Below are positions 21,901 to 30,569 of a DNA stretch of 64,000 bases, piece by piece; the first letter of the stretch is position 1; the number at the start of each line of letters is the position of its first letter. Location of the stretch: contig OZ024896.1 in the NCBI GenBank assembly GCA_964017195.1, positions 27,689,430 through 27,753,429 of the forward strand, in the 5' to 3' direction. The notes below the pieces were generated by a model. That model was not told the DNA's origin. It did no database searches and worked only from the letters and a program-made list of their open reading frames with translations. The stretch comes from Siderastrea radians. Its lineage: Eukaryota; Cnidaria; Anthozoa; Scleractinia; Rhizangiidae. A program made the translations under genes and the position numbers.

Positions 21901-24271
21901 AGTTGATCCTTTTTTTAGTTTTAAGGCTTCACCTGGAGAATAAAGAAACAGGTGTTCAATATCCAATGATCTTGCAGTGTTTGATCCGGGAAATTTGACA
22001 TGAATACGCACATGATCATTGTCAACGTAGTTCGAGTGCAAAGCTTCGATGTAGTACATCTTTCCTTTCTCCAGCTGTTGTAAACATGATCTTTGCAGTA
22101 AATACCTAATTAAAGAAGAATGACAATTACCGTGAAATATTGCTTGACAATACCCTTGCCCTAGGGGCAACCTACGCGTAAGGTTCTTCAAGAAGATTGA
22201 GTGCCTTATACTGTAATTGCCAAAAAGGTATAAAGAAGGTGGCAATAAGTAGGAGTCGTTCATTTCCTGATTGCTTCATGCCCATAACTCTGACCATTAA
22301 CCGAGACATGATCAACTTGTTTTTCTTCACCACACAACAAAAACAGTTGAAGGGAAGTGTGGCACTCTTTTCAGTATATAATTAACTTTCTCTATACCAT
22401 TAGATTAGAATTTGATAATGACGACACGGAGTCAACGAACCGTTGTTCGACTTTATTATCGTTGATTTTTATTCTTTAGTGCTTATTAAAACCTTCTGTC
22501 GTTGAAAAGAGGTGTGTTTAGTTTTACATGAGAATGGGGTCACAAAGAAAACATCTGAGTTCCCGAAGGATGTCGATCCCGTAAACTTGCCCACACCGTC
22601 CGGATCCTCTAGCCATTCTCGTGGCAAGCTACAACGTAGGTCATTAAATTGGTTCATATATGCCATACTTAGTAAAGGAAAAGATGGTAAATATAAGAAG
22701 TTATTAACTAATTTGTCTTAGGTTAGAAAGAGGTTTAAAGGGGCTATGTCGCGAGTATTTTTATGTCTTGGAGGTCAAAATTTTGGCTAAATCAAAACCT
22801 AAGAGCATTTTCTCATACGCAAAATGGTCTTAGAACTCCAAGAAGAAGATATGAAGTGAATTCTTAAAAAGAGGACAAAACATGATCATTTCATAATGGT
22901 TTTTGCTATAAATAAGGGAAAACTTGAAAGAAAGCGGTCCGATTTTTTTTTCTTTTTTTTTGCAATCCGTTGTTACCCTGACCATCCGTGGCCAAAGGCA
23001 CTTAACTACATTTTTAGTGCACTAGTAGAGCAGTTTTAAACAAAACTGGACCATTAATTAGGTAGACTTTCTCAAACGTCCTTCGCTTCTCATTTCCTCA
23101 CGCTCGGTTTTTTGGGGTTTCACGCTTCCGAAATCGCGGTACCAAAAAAAACACTCTCAGCTCGACTTGTGGGCAAGTCTATTAGTTAGGGTATCCATCA
23201 ATACAAACATGTCTTAAATGAGTGCTAAAAATTGGTGACATAAGCCCTTTAATTCATAAACAAACAAAGCAAAACCGTTTCAGCTTTGATGATAGTAAGG
23301 GAACTTCAGCAGCCTTTGACGGTAACAGTAACGAGAACGTCACAAAACAAAAGGTTCAATGAACAAGGCAATGATTCTGCGCTTGCTTTACAGTCATTTT
23401 AGTACATCTCTTCCCCGTTCTTTCGAGAAGTTCTATGGAGAACTGCTTACTAGTAGTTGTTTTTGATGGGCAAAATTGTAATAATAAAAATCCTTCGTAA
23501 ACGATATACGCTCTCGTGATGAGCACTCAGTGCTCCTAGAGCAAATTTCTAAGAAAAAAATATCTTTTAAATAAACTTGAACAAGCGACGGTTGAATTTT
23601 TTTTTATCTTTTTCAACTTGAACGCCATCCCTAGCAATCCAGTTCCAGAATAGCATCGTTCGCAGACGTCAAAAGTGGTCGTCACGCAACTCTCCATTCC
23701 CCACTGGTGGAGAAGCGTTGCGTGACAACCACTAATAACAGCTGCGTAGGAGACTGGTTCCTGGATAGTTCGGACGTATTGGGCAAGTTGAATAAGTTGG
23801 AATAATAGGATCGAGTAACGTAGATTTAAATTTCTACTGGAGAGCCGTTTTCGCTGACGTTACCGTCGTGACTGGATATGCTCTCCAGTGACAAAGAAGC
23901 TCAAACACTAAAATCTCTCCAGCTATATGAAGCATGCACAGTTTACCTGTCCCATTGGTCGTACCCTGTCCTATGCTTCTGATCAATCCGTAAAATCTCT
24001 TCCTTGTTCTCAGGCTTTTCGTCGAAACTTAAATAGAACACGCACTCAGAGTCACAAGTAGCGTAAAATGTGTAGATTCCGCTCGTTGGGGGTATAAAAT
24101 AAGCTTGCAGCCGCTGACCGTAATAATTATCGTCGTTACGTGGTGGTGCCAGAGTGCGAAGGACTTCAACTTTTGTCGGGGAGTTAGGAAATCTCTCGTC
24201 TGACGTCAAATGCCTGAGATACCAGCCGCCATTAAGTCCTTTCCAGGTCTCCCGCCTCACTCCACGGTATT
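3717..24271 (-). CDS. PA14-TSP1-FN3x4 ectodomain fused to a glutamate-receptor-like K+ channel (whole gene model)
   Basis: This entry is the spliced gene; exons follow separately. Exons 1-2 encode a PA14 domain, exon 3 a TSP1-like piece, and exons 4-7 one FN3 domain each, all with phase-1 borders. Exon 8 gives the S1 half of a periplasmic-binding-type domain and M1. Exons 9-10 give the pore, ITMTTVG joined to YGDRYP, and M2. Exon 11 gives the S2 half. Exon 12 probably gives M3 and a short basic tail. The S1-M1-P-M2-S2-M3 order is that of ionotropic glutamate receptors. The filter is that of potassium channels, as in bacterial GluR0 and rotifer AvGluR1. PA14, TSP1 and FN3 suggest extracellular sugar or protein binding. 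Inferred role: a plasma-membrane, ligand-gated K+ channel with unknown ligand. The N-terminus before PA14 is incomplete. Exon 12 is the least certain part. Confidence 0.75.
3975..6219. other. Intronic or intergenic stretch upstream of the TIR gene
   Basis: No coding motif is recognisable on either strand. The ORFs around 4474-4776 overlap in antisense and have no family signature. It includes the pyrimidine tract of putative channel exon 12 (3977-4015 on the minus strand) and presumably the promoter of the TIR gene near its right end. Confidence 0.5.
6220..8229 (+). CDS. Intronless myristoyl-ARM-TIR-SAM-like protein (SARM1-type)
   Basis: The protein has 669 residues in a single open frame. 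It begins MGSHSSKQ, a good N-myristoylation signal with Gly2 and Ser6, so membrane anchoring is likely. Residues about 225-425 are helical with armadillo-like repeats (CLAYLVNEETNHLI, ARALWMLAFDDNNKEAI). Residues about 432-565 form a TIR domain starting at VMISYQWD. The pattern Cys-Arg-Ser-Glu places Glu504 where NAD-cleaving TIR domains carry their catalytic Glu. Residues about 594-669 resemble a SAM domain (WTNEEVKQWLKEIGLE). SARM1 has ARM-SAM-SAM-TIR; here the order is ARM-TIR-SAM. The expected role is NAD+ hydrolysis or TIR scaffolding in innate immune or death signalling, kept in check by the ARM region. That role is inferred. The gene is intact, lies antisense within the last putative intron of the channel gene, and has AATAAA at 8569 and 8933. 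Confidence 0.85.
   Translation: MGSHSSKQNKSENSPVVATRTFELSSRVRGFIHGRERNEEMKSLQANMESQGLQDSTRRYKINNPEQAESLQTMFDCIQALRNFDSFQTDAFCNVDEAIDCLYDTSSQTYRSTGSEADQFTTLADFIVDIEGAEILQRFAENCFIEYYEFIEKRMMDLTCFDWLGNALGTTRNPSFERLEKTLGTMQNFSDLHHGFCLACTKAGVIPMCLENIQRIDAESDNWEEGDEESEPICLIRTCVAILHNMSQRLRNRELFVDSEEILLYFAKVKVTRVAASSLLCLAYLVNEETNHLILAEENVLSFIIKVLDEASHSKDRRSSGYSAKELAEGLSHLAINDTNKKVLGHKGAVHVLMSMLKTSGEPKEKASAARALWMLAFDDNNKEAIRQETGALRFLRQMKKSKDPDLQKAAAGVLWELEGKTARNLEKRGGTQNHVMISYQWDVQEVLIEVKNRLQASGYRVWMDLEQMEGSTLEAMAKAVENASVVLVCVSQRYKESPNCRSEAEYAYQLRKDIIPLMLQHRYKADGWLGMLLGTKLWFEFHSKQVVEENVEKLIKELGERGRDVDMADGTAEPVAQPVEAVPVGSPPTSPAVSGWTNEEVKQWLKEIGLERVCQEDISEMNGQTLIDLQQVRGECPDYFYRCLEQNLKLTNMFDMFKFRRELNTLLG
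8668..8748 (-). repeat. tRNA-derived SINE-like remnant
   Basis: On the minus strand the sequence reads GAGCTCAGTTGGTCAGAGC, a typical tRNA D-arm/A-box. About 40 bases later comes a degenerate B-box-like GGTCATGAGATCAATTCC. The cloverleaf is not intact, so this is a tRNA-derived repeat, not a working tRNA gene. Confidence 0.5.
9676..9870 (+). repeat. Dispersed repeat family A, copy 2
   Basis: It begins GGGCCGAATTAGACGGCACG and shares the order of words with the copy at 1040-1290, including CTGTGGCTACGA, CATTTCAAAATCCTGCG and GTCTGATTTAGATCACG. Confidence 0.55.
10215..10489 (-). CDS. Channel exon 11: S2 half of the ligand-binding domain
   Basis: The acceptor AG is at 10491-10490 and the donor AAG|GTAAAA follows 10215. 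Phases are 1 in and 0 out. The translation contains YGEVDGILVDLYTAHY, which matches the S2 signature of glutamate receptors. The second Asp sits where the acidic residue that holds the ligand amino group is found. It ends in a helix (TEILQKTNQ) followed by a charged linker, as expected before the last membrane helix. Joining it to exon 10 through the alternative donor at 12377 keeps the frame (ARG followed by STFPSLERL). Confidence 0.75.
10527..10681. mobile_element. Short inverted-repeat MITE with 9-bp target duplication
   Basis: The body 10536-10672 has terminal inverted repeats of about 45 bp that begin AGACTACG on each strand. It is flanked by ACCTCTATA at 10527-10535 and 10673-10681. It lies in channel intron 10, about 46 bases upstream of the exon 11 acceptor. 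It has no coding capacity. The TSD length suggests a hAT-like or related mobiliser; this is inference. Confidence 0.8.
11485..11680. mobile_element. MITE-like inverted repeat
   Basis: The left end reads CCTCAGGCTTCTTAGTCAGC and ends in GGGACTCTGG. The reverse complement of the right end reads CCTCGGGCTTCTTGGTTAGC and ends in AGACTCTGG. This gives roughly 45-bp imperfect terminal inverted repeats around a short core in channel intron 10. No clear TSD was established. Confidence 0.6.
12377..12528 (-). CDS. Channel exon 10: selectivity filter end and M2
   Basis: The acceptor AG at 12530-12529 is followed by G TAT GGC GAC, which completes a Gly codon begun in exon 9 and then encodes YGDRYPKT. 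Next comes the membrane helix AIAILWFLTGIVLSSLLV and the gate-proximal SSITSSM. The in-frame donor CGTG|GTAAAA leaves phase 1, which fits exon 11. A second GT eight bases downstream (AAG|GTAAC) would end in phase 0 and does not fit. Confidence 0.8.
12656..12796. mobile_element. Small MITE-like repeat
   Basis: The left end has TTAAACCAAAACCAAAG and the right end TTGGTCTTGGTTTTAAC, an imperfect terminal inverted repeat around about 100 bp, within channel intron 9. A related end word, AAAACCAAAACCAATC, appears at 25438. Confidence 0.45.
13191..13264 (-). CDS. Channel exon 9: pore helix and TTVG
   Basis: This 74-bp exon encodes FHKGIVEGIWWSLITMTTVG, and its donor GG|GTAAGAAGG splits the filter Gly codon (phase 2). 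It matches the P-loop of potassium channels, with a Trp pair in the pore helix and TTVG. The acceptor is a NAGNAG, AAGCAG, so the exon may start at 13264 or 13261, with or without one Gln. Both choices keep phase 0 with exon 8. It is too short to be caught as an ORF. Confidence 0.85.
13657..14102 (-). CDS. Channel exon 8: S1 half of binding domain and M1
   Basis: The exon is bounded by an acceptor after a pyrimidine tract (AG at 14104-14103) and the donor GCG|GTGAGT. Phases are 1 in and 0 out. It encodes a Cys-rich start (ETCRCPYLLFASW), then PPYVIKDN and GIIPQIL as in bacterial solute-binding and glutamate-receptor S1 halves. After VPLITVPGVALMTRE comes M1, CWPIFAISFAIAILAGVVIW. I cannot place the canonical ligand-binding Arg with certainty, so the ligand stays open. 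Confidence 0.78.
14573..14869 (-). CDS. Channel exon 7: FN3 domain 4
   Basis: This 297-bp exon is symmetric, phase 1-1, with acceptor CTTGCAG and donor GCAG|GTATGTG. The translation shows the FN3 pattern: GITVTWDKP in strand B, HYQVTYQ in strand C, and a TYSTYKIKVEPVT strand F with its Tyr. It is the domain nearest the membrane. Confidence 0.8.
16017..17143 (+). mobile_element. 5'-truncated non-LTR retrotransposon (LINE)
   Basis: It holds the C-terminal part of a LINE reverse-transcriptase protein in an open frame to 16944. Visible are KIFDTMISPILTYNSEAWG and a terminal zinc-knuckle-like module, CTICGHNVEDETHFLFHCP. After the stop come about 200 bp of 3' UTR, the words TTTTGCAATACTGT and CATGCAAATAAAG, and a TTG-repeat tail. 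The open frame starts upstream at 15868, but the part before about 16017 looks unrelated. The tail runs directly into the splice donor of channel exon 6. A relative lies inverted at 42.07-42.51 kb. Confidence 0.85.
17145..17444 (-). CDS. Channel exon 6: FN3 domain 3
   Basis: The exon is 300 bp, phase 1-1, starting after TTTTCAG and ending CTGAAG|GTAAC. It encodes VPSLPPINVTTTPLNFTSF, VTWQPVTP and VHGIVLGYKVLL, all FN3 hallmarks, plus a Cys pair shared with exon 5. From its third base on, the donor's intron side is the LINE tail. Confidence 0.82.
18300..18390 (+). other. Weak tRNA-like stretch
   Basis: TGGTAGTTCATTCGTTAGAGCACC looks like a tRNA D-arm, but no matching T-arm or acceptor stem is visible. 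It is probably a decayed tRNA-derived repeat in channel intron 5. Confidence 0.25.
18624..18962 (-). CDS. Channel exon 5: FN3 domain 2
   Basis: The exon is 339 bp, phase 1-1, between AATTCAG and the donor GCG|GTAAGATT. It encodes TPSLPPQNITAESNGPF, VKWKPVPEQD and GVILGYKLTF, then WYCFKILAFTRKGDG, which parallels exon 6 (CVRVLAFSRKGSG). The two domains look like a tandem duplication. Confidence 0.8.
19004..19240 (+). repeat. Compound tetranucleotide microsatellite
   Basis: AATA, GAAA and GAAC runs lead into an almost pure AATG tract of over 100 bases (about 19120-19240), in channel intron 4. Confidence 0.95.
19924..20217 (-). CDS. Channel exon 4: FN3 domain 1
   Basis: The exon is 294 bp, phase 1-1, acceptor CTTAG and donor GACA|GTAAGTC. 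It encodes APSLHVKAYNMTTSAAVIAW, SGYRVSLKS and TFTNYCASVEPMTA, an FN3 fold pattern. It joins exon 3 in frame (phase 1). Confidence 0.78.
20813..20947 (-). CDS. Channel exon 3: short TSP1-like module
   Basis: Splice borders are CCAAG|GCTCTTC and TACA|GTGAGTG, phase 1-1, 135 bp. The translation contains VRCKVTCGGGLETSIRSRQK and a further Cys, resembling the CSVTCGGG...R.R core of thrombospondin type-1 repeats but shorter. It connects in phase to exon 2 if exon 2 uses the donor GGTG|GTGAAC, and to exon 4. Confidence 0.6.
21440..21745. repeat. tRNA-derived SINE-like element, copy 1
   Basis: It shares the body word GGATGCTAGTCCATCGCAGGG with the element at 43.85-44.2 kb. On the minus strand it has GTAGTGGTTAGTGCGATGG, a tRNA-like A-box region. 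It also contains a run of 15 or more G at 21665. It lies in channel intron 2, and its boundaries are approximate. Confidence 0.6.
21786..22105 (-). CDS. Channel exon 2: second half of PA14 domain
   Basis: The acceptor TTAATTAG is at 22107-22106. The exon completes the Arg codon from exon 1 and continues LQQLEKGKMYYIEALH, then DHVRIHVKFPG, typical of late PA14 strands. Two donors are possible: GGTG|GTGAAC (end 21786, phase 1, fits exon 3) or ACAAG|GTTAGC (end 21761, phase 2, does not fit exon 3). I prefer the first. Confidence 0.75.
22735..23252. mobile_element. Non-autonomous element with TTTAAAGGGG-type ends
   Basis: The left end TTAAAGGGGCTATGTC and the reverse complement of the right end, TTAAAGGGCTTATGTC, form terminal inverted repeats around about 500 bp without coding capacity. 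The TTAA at each edge suggests a TTAA target, as used by piggyBac and Kolobok elements. It lies in channel intron 1. Confidence 0.55.
23665..23735. repeat. Hairpin repeat
   Basis: AGTGGTCGTCACGCAAC is mirrored by GTTGCGTGACAACCACT about 24 bases later, with one mismatch. It is probably an end or core of a small MITE in channel intron 1. Confidence 0.6.
23947..24271 (-). CDS. Channel exon 1 (first confirmed): first half of PA14 domain
   Basis: The acceptor follows a long T-rich tract (TTGACCGAACAG) and the donor is GACAG|GTAAAC. Phases are 1 in and 2 out. It encodes GVRRETWKGLNGGWYLRHL, then APPRNDDNYYGQRLQAYF, SGIYTFYATCDSECVFYLS and a Tyr-Asp-Gln-Trp end, matching PA14 strands with their aromatic and acidic residues. 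The open frame extends upstream to 24536, but the added part reads like intron. Confidence 0.78.
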
Positions 24272-25548
24272 CTGTTCGGTCAACAGAAAAAAAAATGAAC
24301 ATTCGTTGTTTATTTCTGAGTGCAGTGGCGTATGGTCCAGGTCCCTTTCCTTCAAACCTGTACTTGTCTTTTTTCATTTTGAAATAATCAAATGCAGTGG
24401 ATTTAAAAAAGAGTACAAACAAACAAAACAGAAACAGGGTAGACAAGTGGGCCAAGCTCACCGGAAATGTTATCGATCGTTTTAAGTTTGCTAAAACTGA
24501 ACTGTCATACTCTCTGAATTTAGAAGTATCTAGCACAAGTTACTATGACGAACCCAAAAATTCCTGGAGCCGCCCTGGAGTGCATTAAATTGAATCACCT
24601 AACACCTCTCACCAGTGAATTAACGTAAAAGGACAGTAGATATTGTTAGTAAATTGTATTCACCCGTCAAGAGCTTACGACTAAGAAGAAAAAATTCCAG
24701 TCCCCGACGGAAGTACGTCAAACCCGTTACCTTCTGCACGCCGAATTGAATAAAACTGAATACATATTTTGCTTTAAAAATGATCAAGCTCCATATTGAG
24801 CAACTTTCGCTATAATGGAAGAAAAATATTGTGGAAATTTTTGTTTCCAAAAAATTCGCTCATCCAATGTGATACGATTAAAAACTCGGGTCATATAGTA
24901 GTGGCTGGCGGTCAGTTAGACAGATCGACGGTTTGGTTTGCATTTCTGTAACGGCGAATCAACAAGTAACATTTGGAAGAACGGAGAGCTTTGCTTCTGC
25001 ATTAGCATGGAGGAGGTATCAATCCACCGTACGGAAAAAGATGGCGGCTGTACATTTTACCACAATACCTTGCGAACCTAACACAGCCAATAGGCACATG
25101 AAAAGCCATATTTTCCCCACAAATTTGTCATTGTGCTAGCAACATTCTGCATGCTAAGTTTGAAGTTTTTAGAACTTTTCTTTGCGTTTTTAGAAGCGAT
25201 TTTACGGTTATGGTTCGCTAAGAACTATGGGTAAATGTACCAGTCGCCGTCTTTTTCGGTACGGTGGATTGAGTGACGAAGTAATTTGCAGGGTTTTTAT
25301 TTTTGTTTTACAACGCTCTGTGACTAGCTTAAAATCGTCACTTTCTCAATCAGATAGATGTAAAGGGAGTTAGAAATCCCTGAGCTGGGCTTCGAATCGA
25401 ACCCATACTGGCTGTTTTAGGATACTCCGCCAATGGAAAACCAAAACCAATCGTGTCTTTGTCAAACGCGTTTTCCCGCGCTTGGTGTCTGCTTTTCTGT
25501 CTGTTTTCCCGCGCTTGGCTTCTTTGAGAATGTCGGCCCGACTTGGTA

Positions 25549-25575
25549 AAAATCTGTTGCACTGCAACAGATTTT
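25549..25575. repeat. Perfect 13-bp palindrome with one-base spacer
   Basis: AAAATCTGTTGCA at 25549-25561 is exactly mirrored at 25563-25575 around a C. It is probably part of a dispersed repeat. Confidence 0.9.
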
Positions 25576-26233
25576 CTGAATCGAGCCGATTTGGGATTGT
25601 CAAAGTGGTAGACAACAGATACGTTATTTTAATTACGTTTTTCTTATAGTGCAGTTCTCTATTGTAATGTCACAACAAGGCTGATATTTTAGGAAGGCAT
25701 TCAACTTGATACCGTTTAAGAAAAAGCTGAAAAAATGACATTACAACGGGATTGGCACCTTTGTGATATTAGTGCAATTTTTCTCACCAACTAGACTGTG
25801 AATTTGCTCAGTGAAAGCTGGTCCGTGAAAGAGTTTTTTCCTCATAAAAACGGTAACTATGGCAATCGCTATCAGCCCTTTCGCGATCTCACCCCATCCA
25901 CCCAGCCCATGAAAGAATGCCAAAAGGCCAGGCCACACAGGACTAGTAATTATACCCCACACTCTTTTCGAACACTGATTTGAGATTTTAAACGTCTTCC
26001 ACTAACTTCAAGTCAAAACATTATTTACGACTGATCTAACACTCCTCTGACTTAACAGCCGTTCATCACTCTTAATATTTTATTTGCTTCCTAACTTTGG
26101 GTCAACTGAAGACCACGATCAACTAGAAAACAAGGAGCAATCTTCCGACACTCGTGCTTTCCTTTCTACTAAGTTGCTGGCAACGATAAAAATTGAAGAT
26201 AGTTAAAATTAAAATAAAATAAAGTTATCCCAC

Positions 26234-26294
26234 CTTCAGGAATGCAAGAAGAAAAACTGCCAATCGACAATCGAGTCATGACAATCAAGAAAAG
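26234..26294 (-). CDS. Candidate upstream exon of the channel gene (signal peptide part)
   Basis: On the minus strand a strong pyrimidine tract and CAG precede a 61-bp open stretch ending GAAG|GTGGGA in phase 1, which fits the phase of the PA14 exon. It would encode LFLIVMTRLSIGSFSSCIPE, hydrophobic enough to be part of a signal peptide. The start codon exon is not seen. This is a guess from phase and splice signals. Confidence 0.3.
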
Positions 26295-26299
26295 CTGAA

Positions 26300-28708
26300 A
26301 AAAAGAATAAAATTAAACTAAGCTGAAAAAGAATACAAATTAAACCAGGCTTCATTCCGAAGTAATGCTATTCAGTACGGATGAACGTTTCTAAGCAACG
26401 ACTTTCGTGAGCAACTATAGTTTGTTAAACGTCCACCTTCACACAATCACGTCTGAATCAGATCTCAATAAAACAATGTGTGTTAAATCTTTCTTACGCC
26501 ACTATCAACTGTGCAAAAAAAGAAAAAGAAAAAAACTCATATTTCGAACCTGAAATCCTGAAATCGTCATTTATACTCAGTGATAAGTAATATGATTTCC
26601 TTTTGTCAGCGGAGAAACTGAAGAGTATAAATTGAGCAAATTGTGTTGTTTTGTTTTACCGCATTGAGTGAGAAAGGTAACATCTGGCCCAGTATACAGA
26701 CAGCTAAAATAATCGATGGAGGATCCTTCCTATAAATCTTACATATAAAAGGGGGAGGATTGTCTTATTATGTCTTTCACTTGCAAAATGTCAAAACAAA
26801 AAACATTAAGTAAGCAATATAAAAGGTCCGCAGATGTTTTATCTTGGCATTTTTCTATTACCAAAATTGATGTGTGTTCTGAACCGTTTTAATTCCTTTC
26901 TTCTAACAAAGGTTATTGTGTGCTTTTTAAATATACATTCTACGCTAATGAAAGCAGATAAAGCGGTGCTAAAATTCCCGCAGGGCAATACCATGTTTTT
27001 TTAATCCTGAATATTGTCTTGCTGTACTCTAAACCGTCAAAGATGGTCCGCAATTAAACCGGCAACACGAATGCAAGAAAACTGGTTCTTTATATACCAT
27101 TTCTAAGAGCTTCGCTCGAGTTGAAATTTAATTCATATTCCCACCAAGAAAAACTCTTTTCAAAGTTGCTAAGCTTTTTTGGGCACTTAAATTGTTGAAT
27201 CTCTCCTTCTTTGTCTCCGTAATTAGCTTTTACAGCAAGCAGCAAGAGTCTTATTCTTTTTTGTCTAGAATATTGATTTTCAGCAAGGTCTTCTTGTATT
27301 TAGCCTGCCGTAAAAGGAGAAGACCAATTCTCATTTTTCTCTATTTACCGTCAAGATTACGTGACTTATTCCACTTTTTTTCATTTATAGAGGACAGGAC
27401 TGTTATCATTGCACAAATGATGGTGTTCTACTTAGTGCGAGTGTTATAATCATGTCATGATAATTTCCTAATATTTTCGAGAATAATTAAAGATTTTCCC
27501 CTTCATCTTCCAACAATTTCCGTAGTATTATATTTCGTGAGAGTCTTTCAACTTCTCGGGAAATACCTTGCAACGACTTTCTCTCCCATTCAAGTTTATT
27601 TCCTTGTGGACTGAAGGTCCTAACGGCAAAAAATGGCTGACAAACTAGAACTCATCTACAGATTCATTTATTAAGAAAACACTTGTCCCTTTTCCTTTAA
27701 CTACGCAATTTTTGCCTTCGTGTATAGACAGAAAAACAAAAGTTAATAAAAATATTAAATCATATTTTCCTTCCGGAAAAAGTCCAATATTTACTTGTCA
27801 TGTTTGCTTCAGTCGACCAAATCTTTAATTACGGTTTTTTACTTTGCTTTTACGGTCGTGTGCATTTTAGAGTACAATATTCCTTTAAGCAAATTCGTTT
27901 TAGTTTAATTAAACATTGGGCTGATGTTTTTAATACAAAAGCAAAAGTTCACAATGGAAGCAAAAATTAAAAGATAAACCATTTTCTTTTCTTCTAAACA
28001 TTAAAATAACTTTAACGTTGGTAGCTTTAATTCACAAATCAATACTTTCTTTCTGTGTGGCTGTGCAAAGCTTTGATCAAGTCAATGCTTATCTTAAAAT
28101 GCTACGAGTTCTTTTTTAATAAAACCGTTCTAAGATTTAACTGGGTGAATTTGCATTGGTATAACCTATGTTAAACCTACGCTTGAGTAAATTTTGTCTT
28201 GTTTACCAAGCGCCTGGACAAACTAGGAAACATTGTTGCAGAAGCATTGTGGCGGAAGCAATTGTTTGCCAGTTTAGCCGCCCGAGGAGCATGTAGTGGA
28301 AACAAATTTTTGCCTTTCGGTAACGGCAAAATGTTCTTGAGTTAAGTCAAAAAAATGCTGCCTCCGAACGCAAACTTTGTCTCCAAAACATATGTTTCCC
28401 AGTTTATCCACAAAAACGATAAGAACAGCAATGTTCTCCGAAACCGCGCCCTATTAAACAAACACGCCGGAATCCACTGTTGTTTTACATTATGGACTGC
28501 AGCCTGTACGCCCTCTTATTGGCTAAAATCTGAGTGTAAGATATGGAAAGTGTGCTTTATTTCTTTCAAAATGTATTTCTCAAGGCTAGATTGAAAACTC
28601 TACAGGGATGTGAGCGTTTGTACTTATAATTCTGTGGCAAATTATTAATTTTGTGCAACAAAATCGCCGCAAAAATCCTTGTTAAAAATTTGCATCAAAA
28701 TCGCCCTT
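26300..28708. other. Gene-poor AT-rich stretch
   Basis: No coding motif, RNA gene or clear mobile element is visible. The ORF near 27192-27449 is low in complexity and hydrophobic by composition, with no family signature. Confidence 0.5.
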
Positions 28709-30569
28709 TTAAGGTGGCTCCATATAGTTTTTCAGCGCGCGAGGAATGGGAACTAAATTGGCACAAGCGCGCGTGTGAGGAGCGCGACAGTCCAAGTCAG
28801 ATGACATGTGCCAATCAACCTCCCAGGCGAACTTTTCCAAAGTCTGATTGAGGCATCTTTATGGCTTACCTTTTCAAAACCTGTCGAGCACATAGCAGTG
28901 AAATTATGAAAAGCCTTTAGTTTTTAATCGCTTTTGTAGCTGACAGTTGCAGTCCTACGATTGTTGTACGATTGTAGGACTGGATTGATTGCGATCTTTA
29001 AGTTCAAGCAACACAGAGAGGACTGAAAACGTTGCACGAATTATTACGCGCCTTCAAGAATTATGCGTGAAGAACTTCTTTCCCTTCTCAATTTGAAATA
29101 TCAGTGCTGTCCAGGTCAGCTGTCGAGAATCTCTGGGATGAGAAGCTTACGTTTGTTTGGATCGAGCCAAAGTGTAAGTAATTTTTTCGAAAAGTGCTTT
29201 AGTTTTTGCCTTTCTAACAAGCCGTCTATTTTTTGTCGGGTAAGTTGTCTCTACGGCCGTTCTCATACGGTTTCAGCAAAATACAGCTGACTTGTGAATT
29301 TTATTGAGCGATGAATAGATTACACACTTGTAACGAGGTAACAGTTGTCATTGAATTTTGATGGAAGTTGAAACTCAAAAGGACACTTGTATTTCAGTGT
29401 CTATTGATCAGTCACCAGTAGCTTTTGATCTAAGTTTCACTTGTGTTGACAATGTGCGACTTCAAAAACTTCGGTGGTCTAAAATAAAACCGAAAATTGA
29501 AAAAAAAGTTCAATTGTACCTAAGCTCAAATACAATTTTTATTTTTACGAAAAATTATACCTAGAATGACGGCATTCAGTGAACGAATAAAGGATGAGTA
29601 TCGAGTTGACGGCCGGTTCTAAAACAGTCGGCGTTTCGCAGGCGTTCTGTTGACTTGTTGAACCTTGCAGAAAAATAATGTAGTATTTTTCAAAACGGAT
29701 AATTTCTTGTGGACATTTTTGTTCCCTTTCTCCAACGTTCTAAGAGCAAACATGACCACTTTAGTTTTTTTCTTGAAGAACGGTTGTAATCAGTTAATGG
29801 TAAAAATAAAACTGAAAGTGGTTTAATGATTCCGCGTTCTGGAAACTTTAAAGGAAATTTTTGCTGCTGGCAATAATTAAAGTGGCGGCTTCGTTCGAGT
29901 TTTTATATCGCGAATCGGTATAAATTTGCTTCTTTTTTGTTTGTTTGTTCGTTTCTTTCTTTATTTTTGCGAATTTTTTGGTCACATGGATCCTTTAAGT
30001 AAAGGAAAGCAGTTGTCCAGAAAAATGTTGTTGGTAACGTGAAGAAAAAAGGTGGGTTTTGAGGCATTTTCAAACGCTAATTGCGCGTGTTCCACTCGGT
30101 GAAATTTTTTTTAAATTGGAACATTTGTAGGATTTTTGTGTTTTTCAGTCATACTAAAGTAAGAGTAATTTTTGTGCCTGCACTTCTGCATTAATCGTCG
30201 AAAACGGAAATTTACTATTCTGACAAAACTTATGTACAAAATTTCTCACAGCTTTGCCAGCTGAGACTTCTCAAACGACAACATCTTTACAACAAAAATA
30301 GCCAAAATTCACCGTGTAAAAACCAAGAAATGACGTGAAGAAACTGGGTAGGCTTAAAAAATGAGCCAAACAACTTATCAGTGGTTGCCATGGAAACGGG
30401 CCAGGGCCAGGCCCAGAAATTGTGACTTTTTTGAAAAGTATAAAGGCTAGGCTAGTTGCTTTTGTAGCTTTTCCCTAGTGAAATGAAAATCAATGTCCTG
30501 AAAATCATCAAAAAAGTTATGTATATTTTTCTGTTGAAACTGATGAGAAACTGTATGGAGCCACCTTAA
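28709..30569. mobile_element. TTAA-flanked non-autonomous DNA transposon
   Basis: The left end GGTGGCTCCATATAGTTT and the reverse complement of the right end, GGTGGCTCCATACAGTTT, are terminal inverted repeats. TTAA flanks both sides (28709-28712 and 30566-30569), giving an element of about 1.85 kb. TTAA targets are known for piggyBac and Kolobok superfamilies. I see no transposase in it; the short ORFs carry no motif. Confidence 0.75.

Noticed and set aside
23943..24536. Start of the channel protein at the upstream ATG in the PA14 ORF (24536)
   Set aside because: A strong T-rich acceptor at 24272 precedes the PA14 domain, and the upstream part reads as low-complexity intron.
25741..25962. 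Hydrophobic minus-strand ORF as a signal-peptide exon of the channel
   Set aside because: No splice donor in phase 1 was found at a suitable place; the candidate at 26234-26294 fits better.
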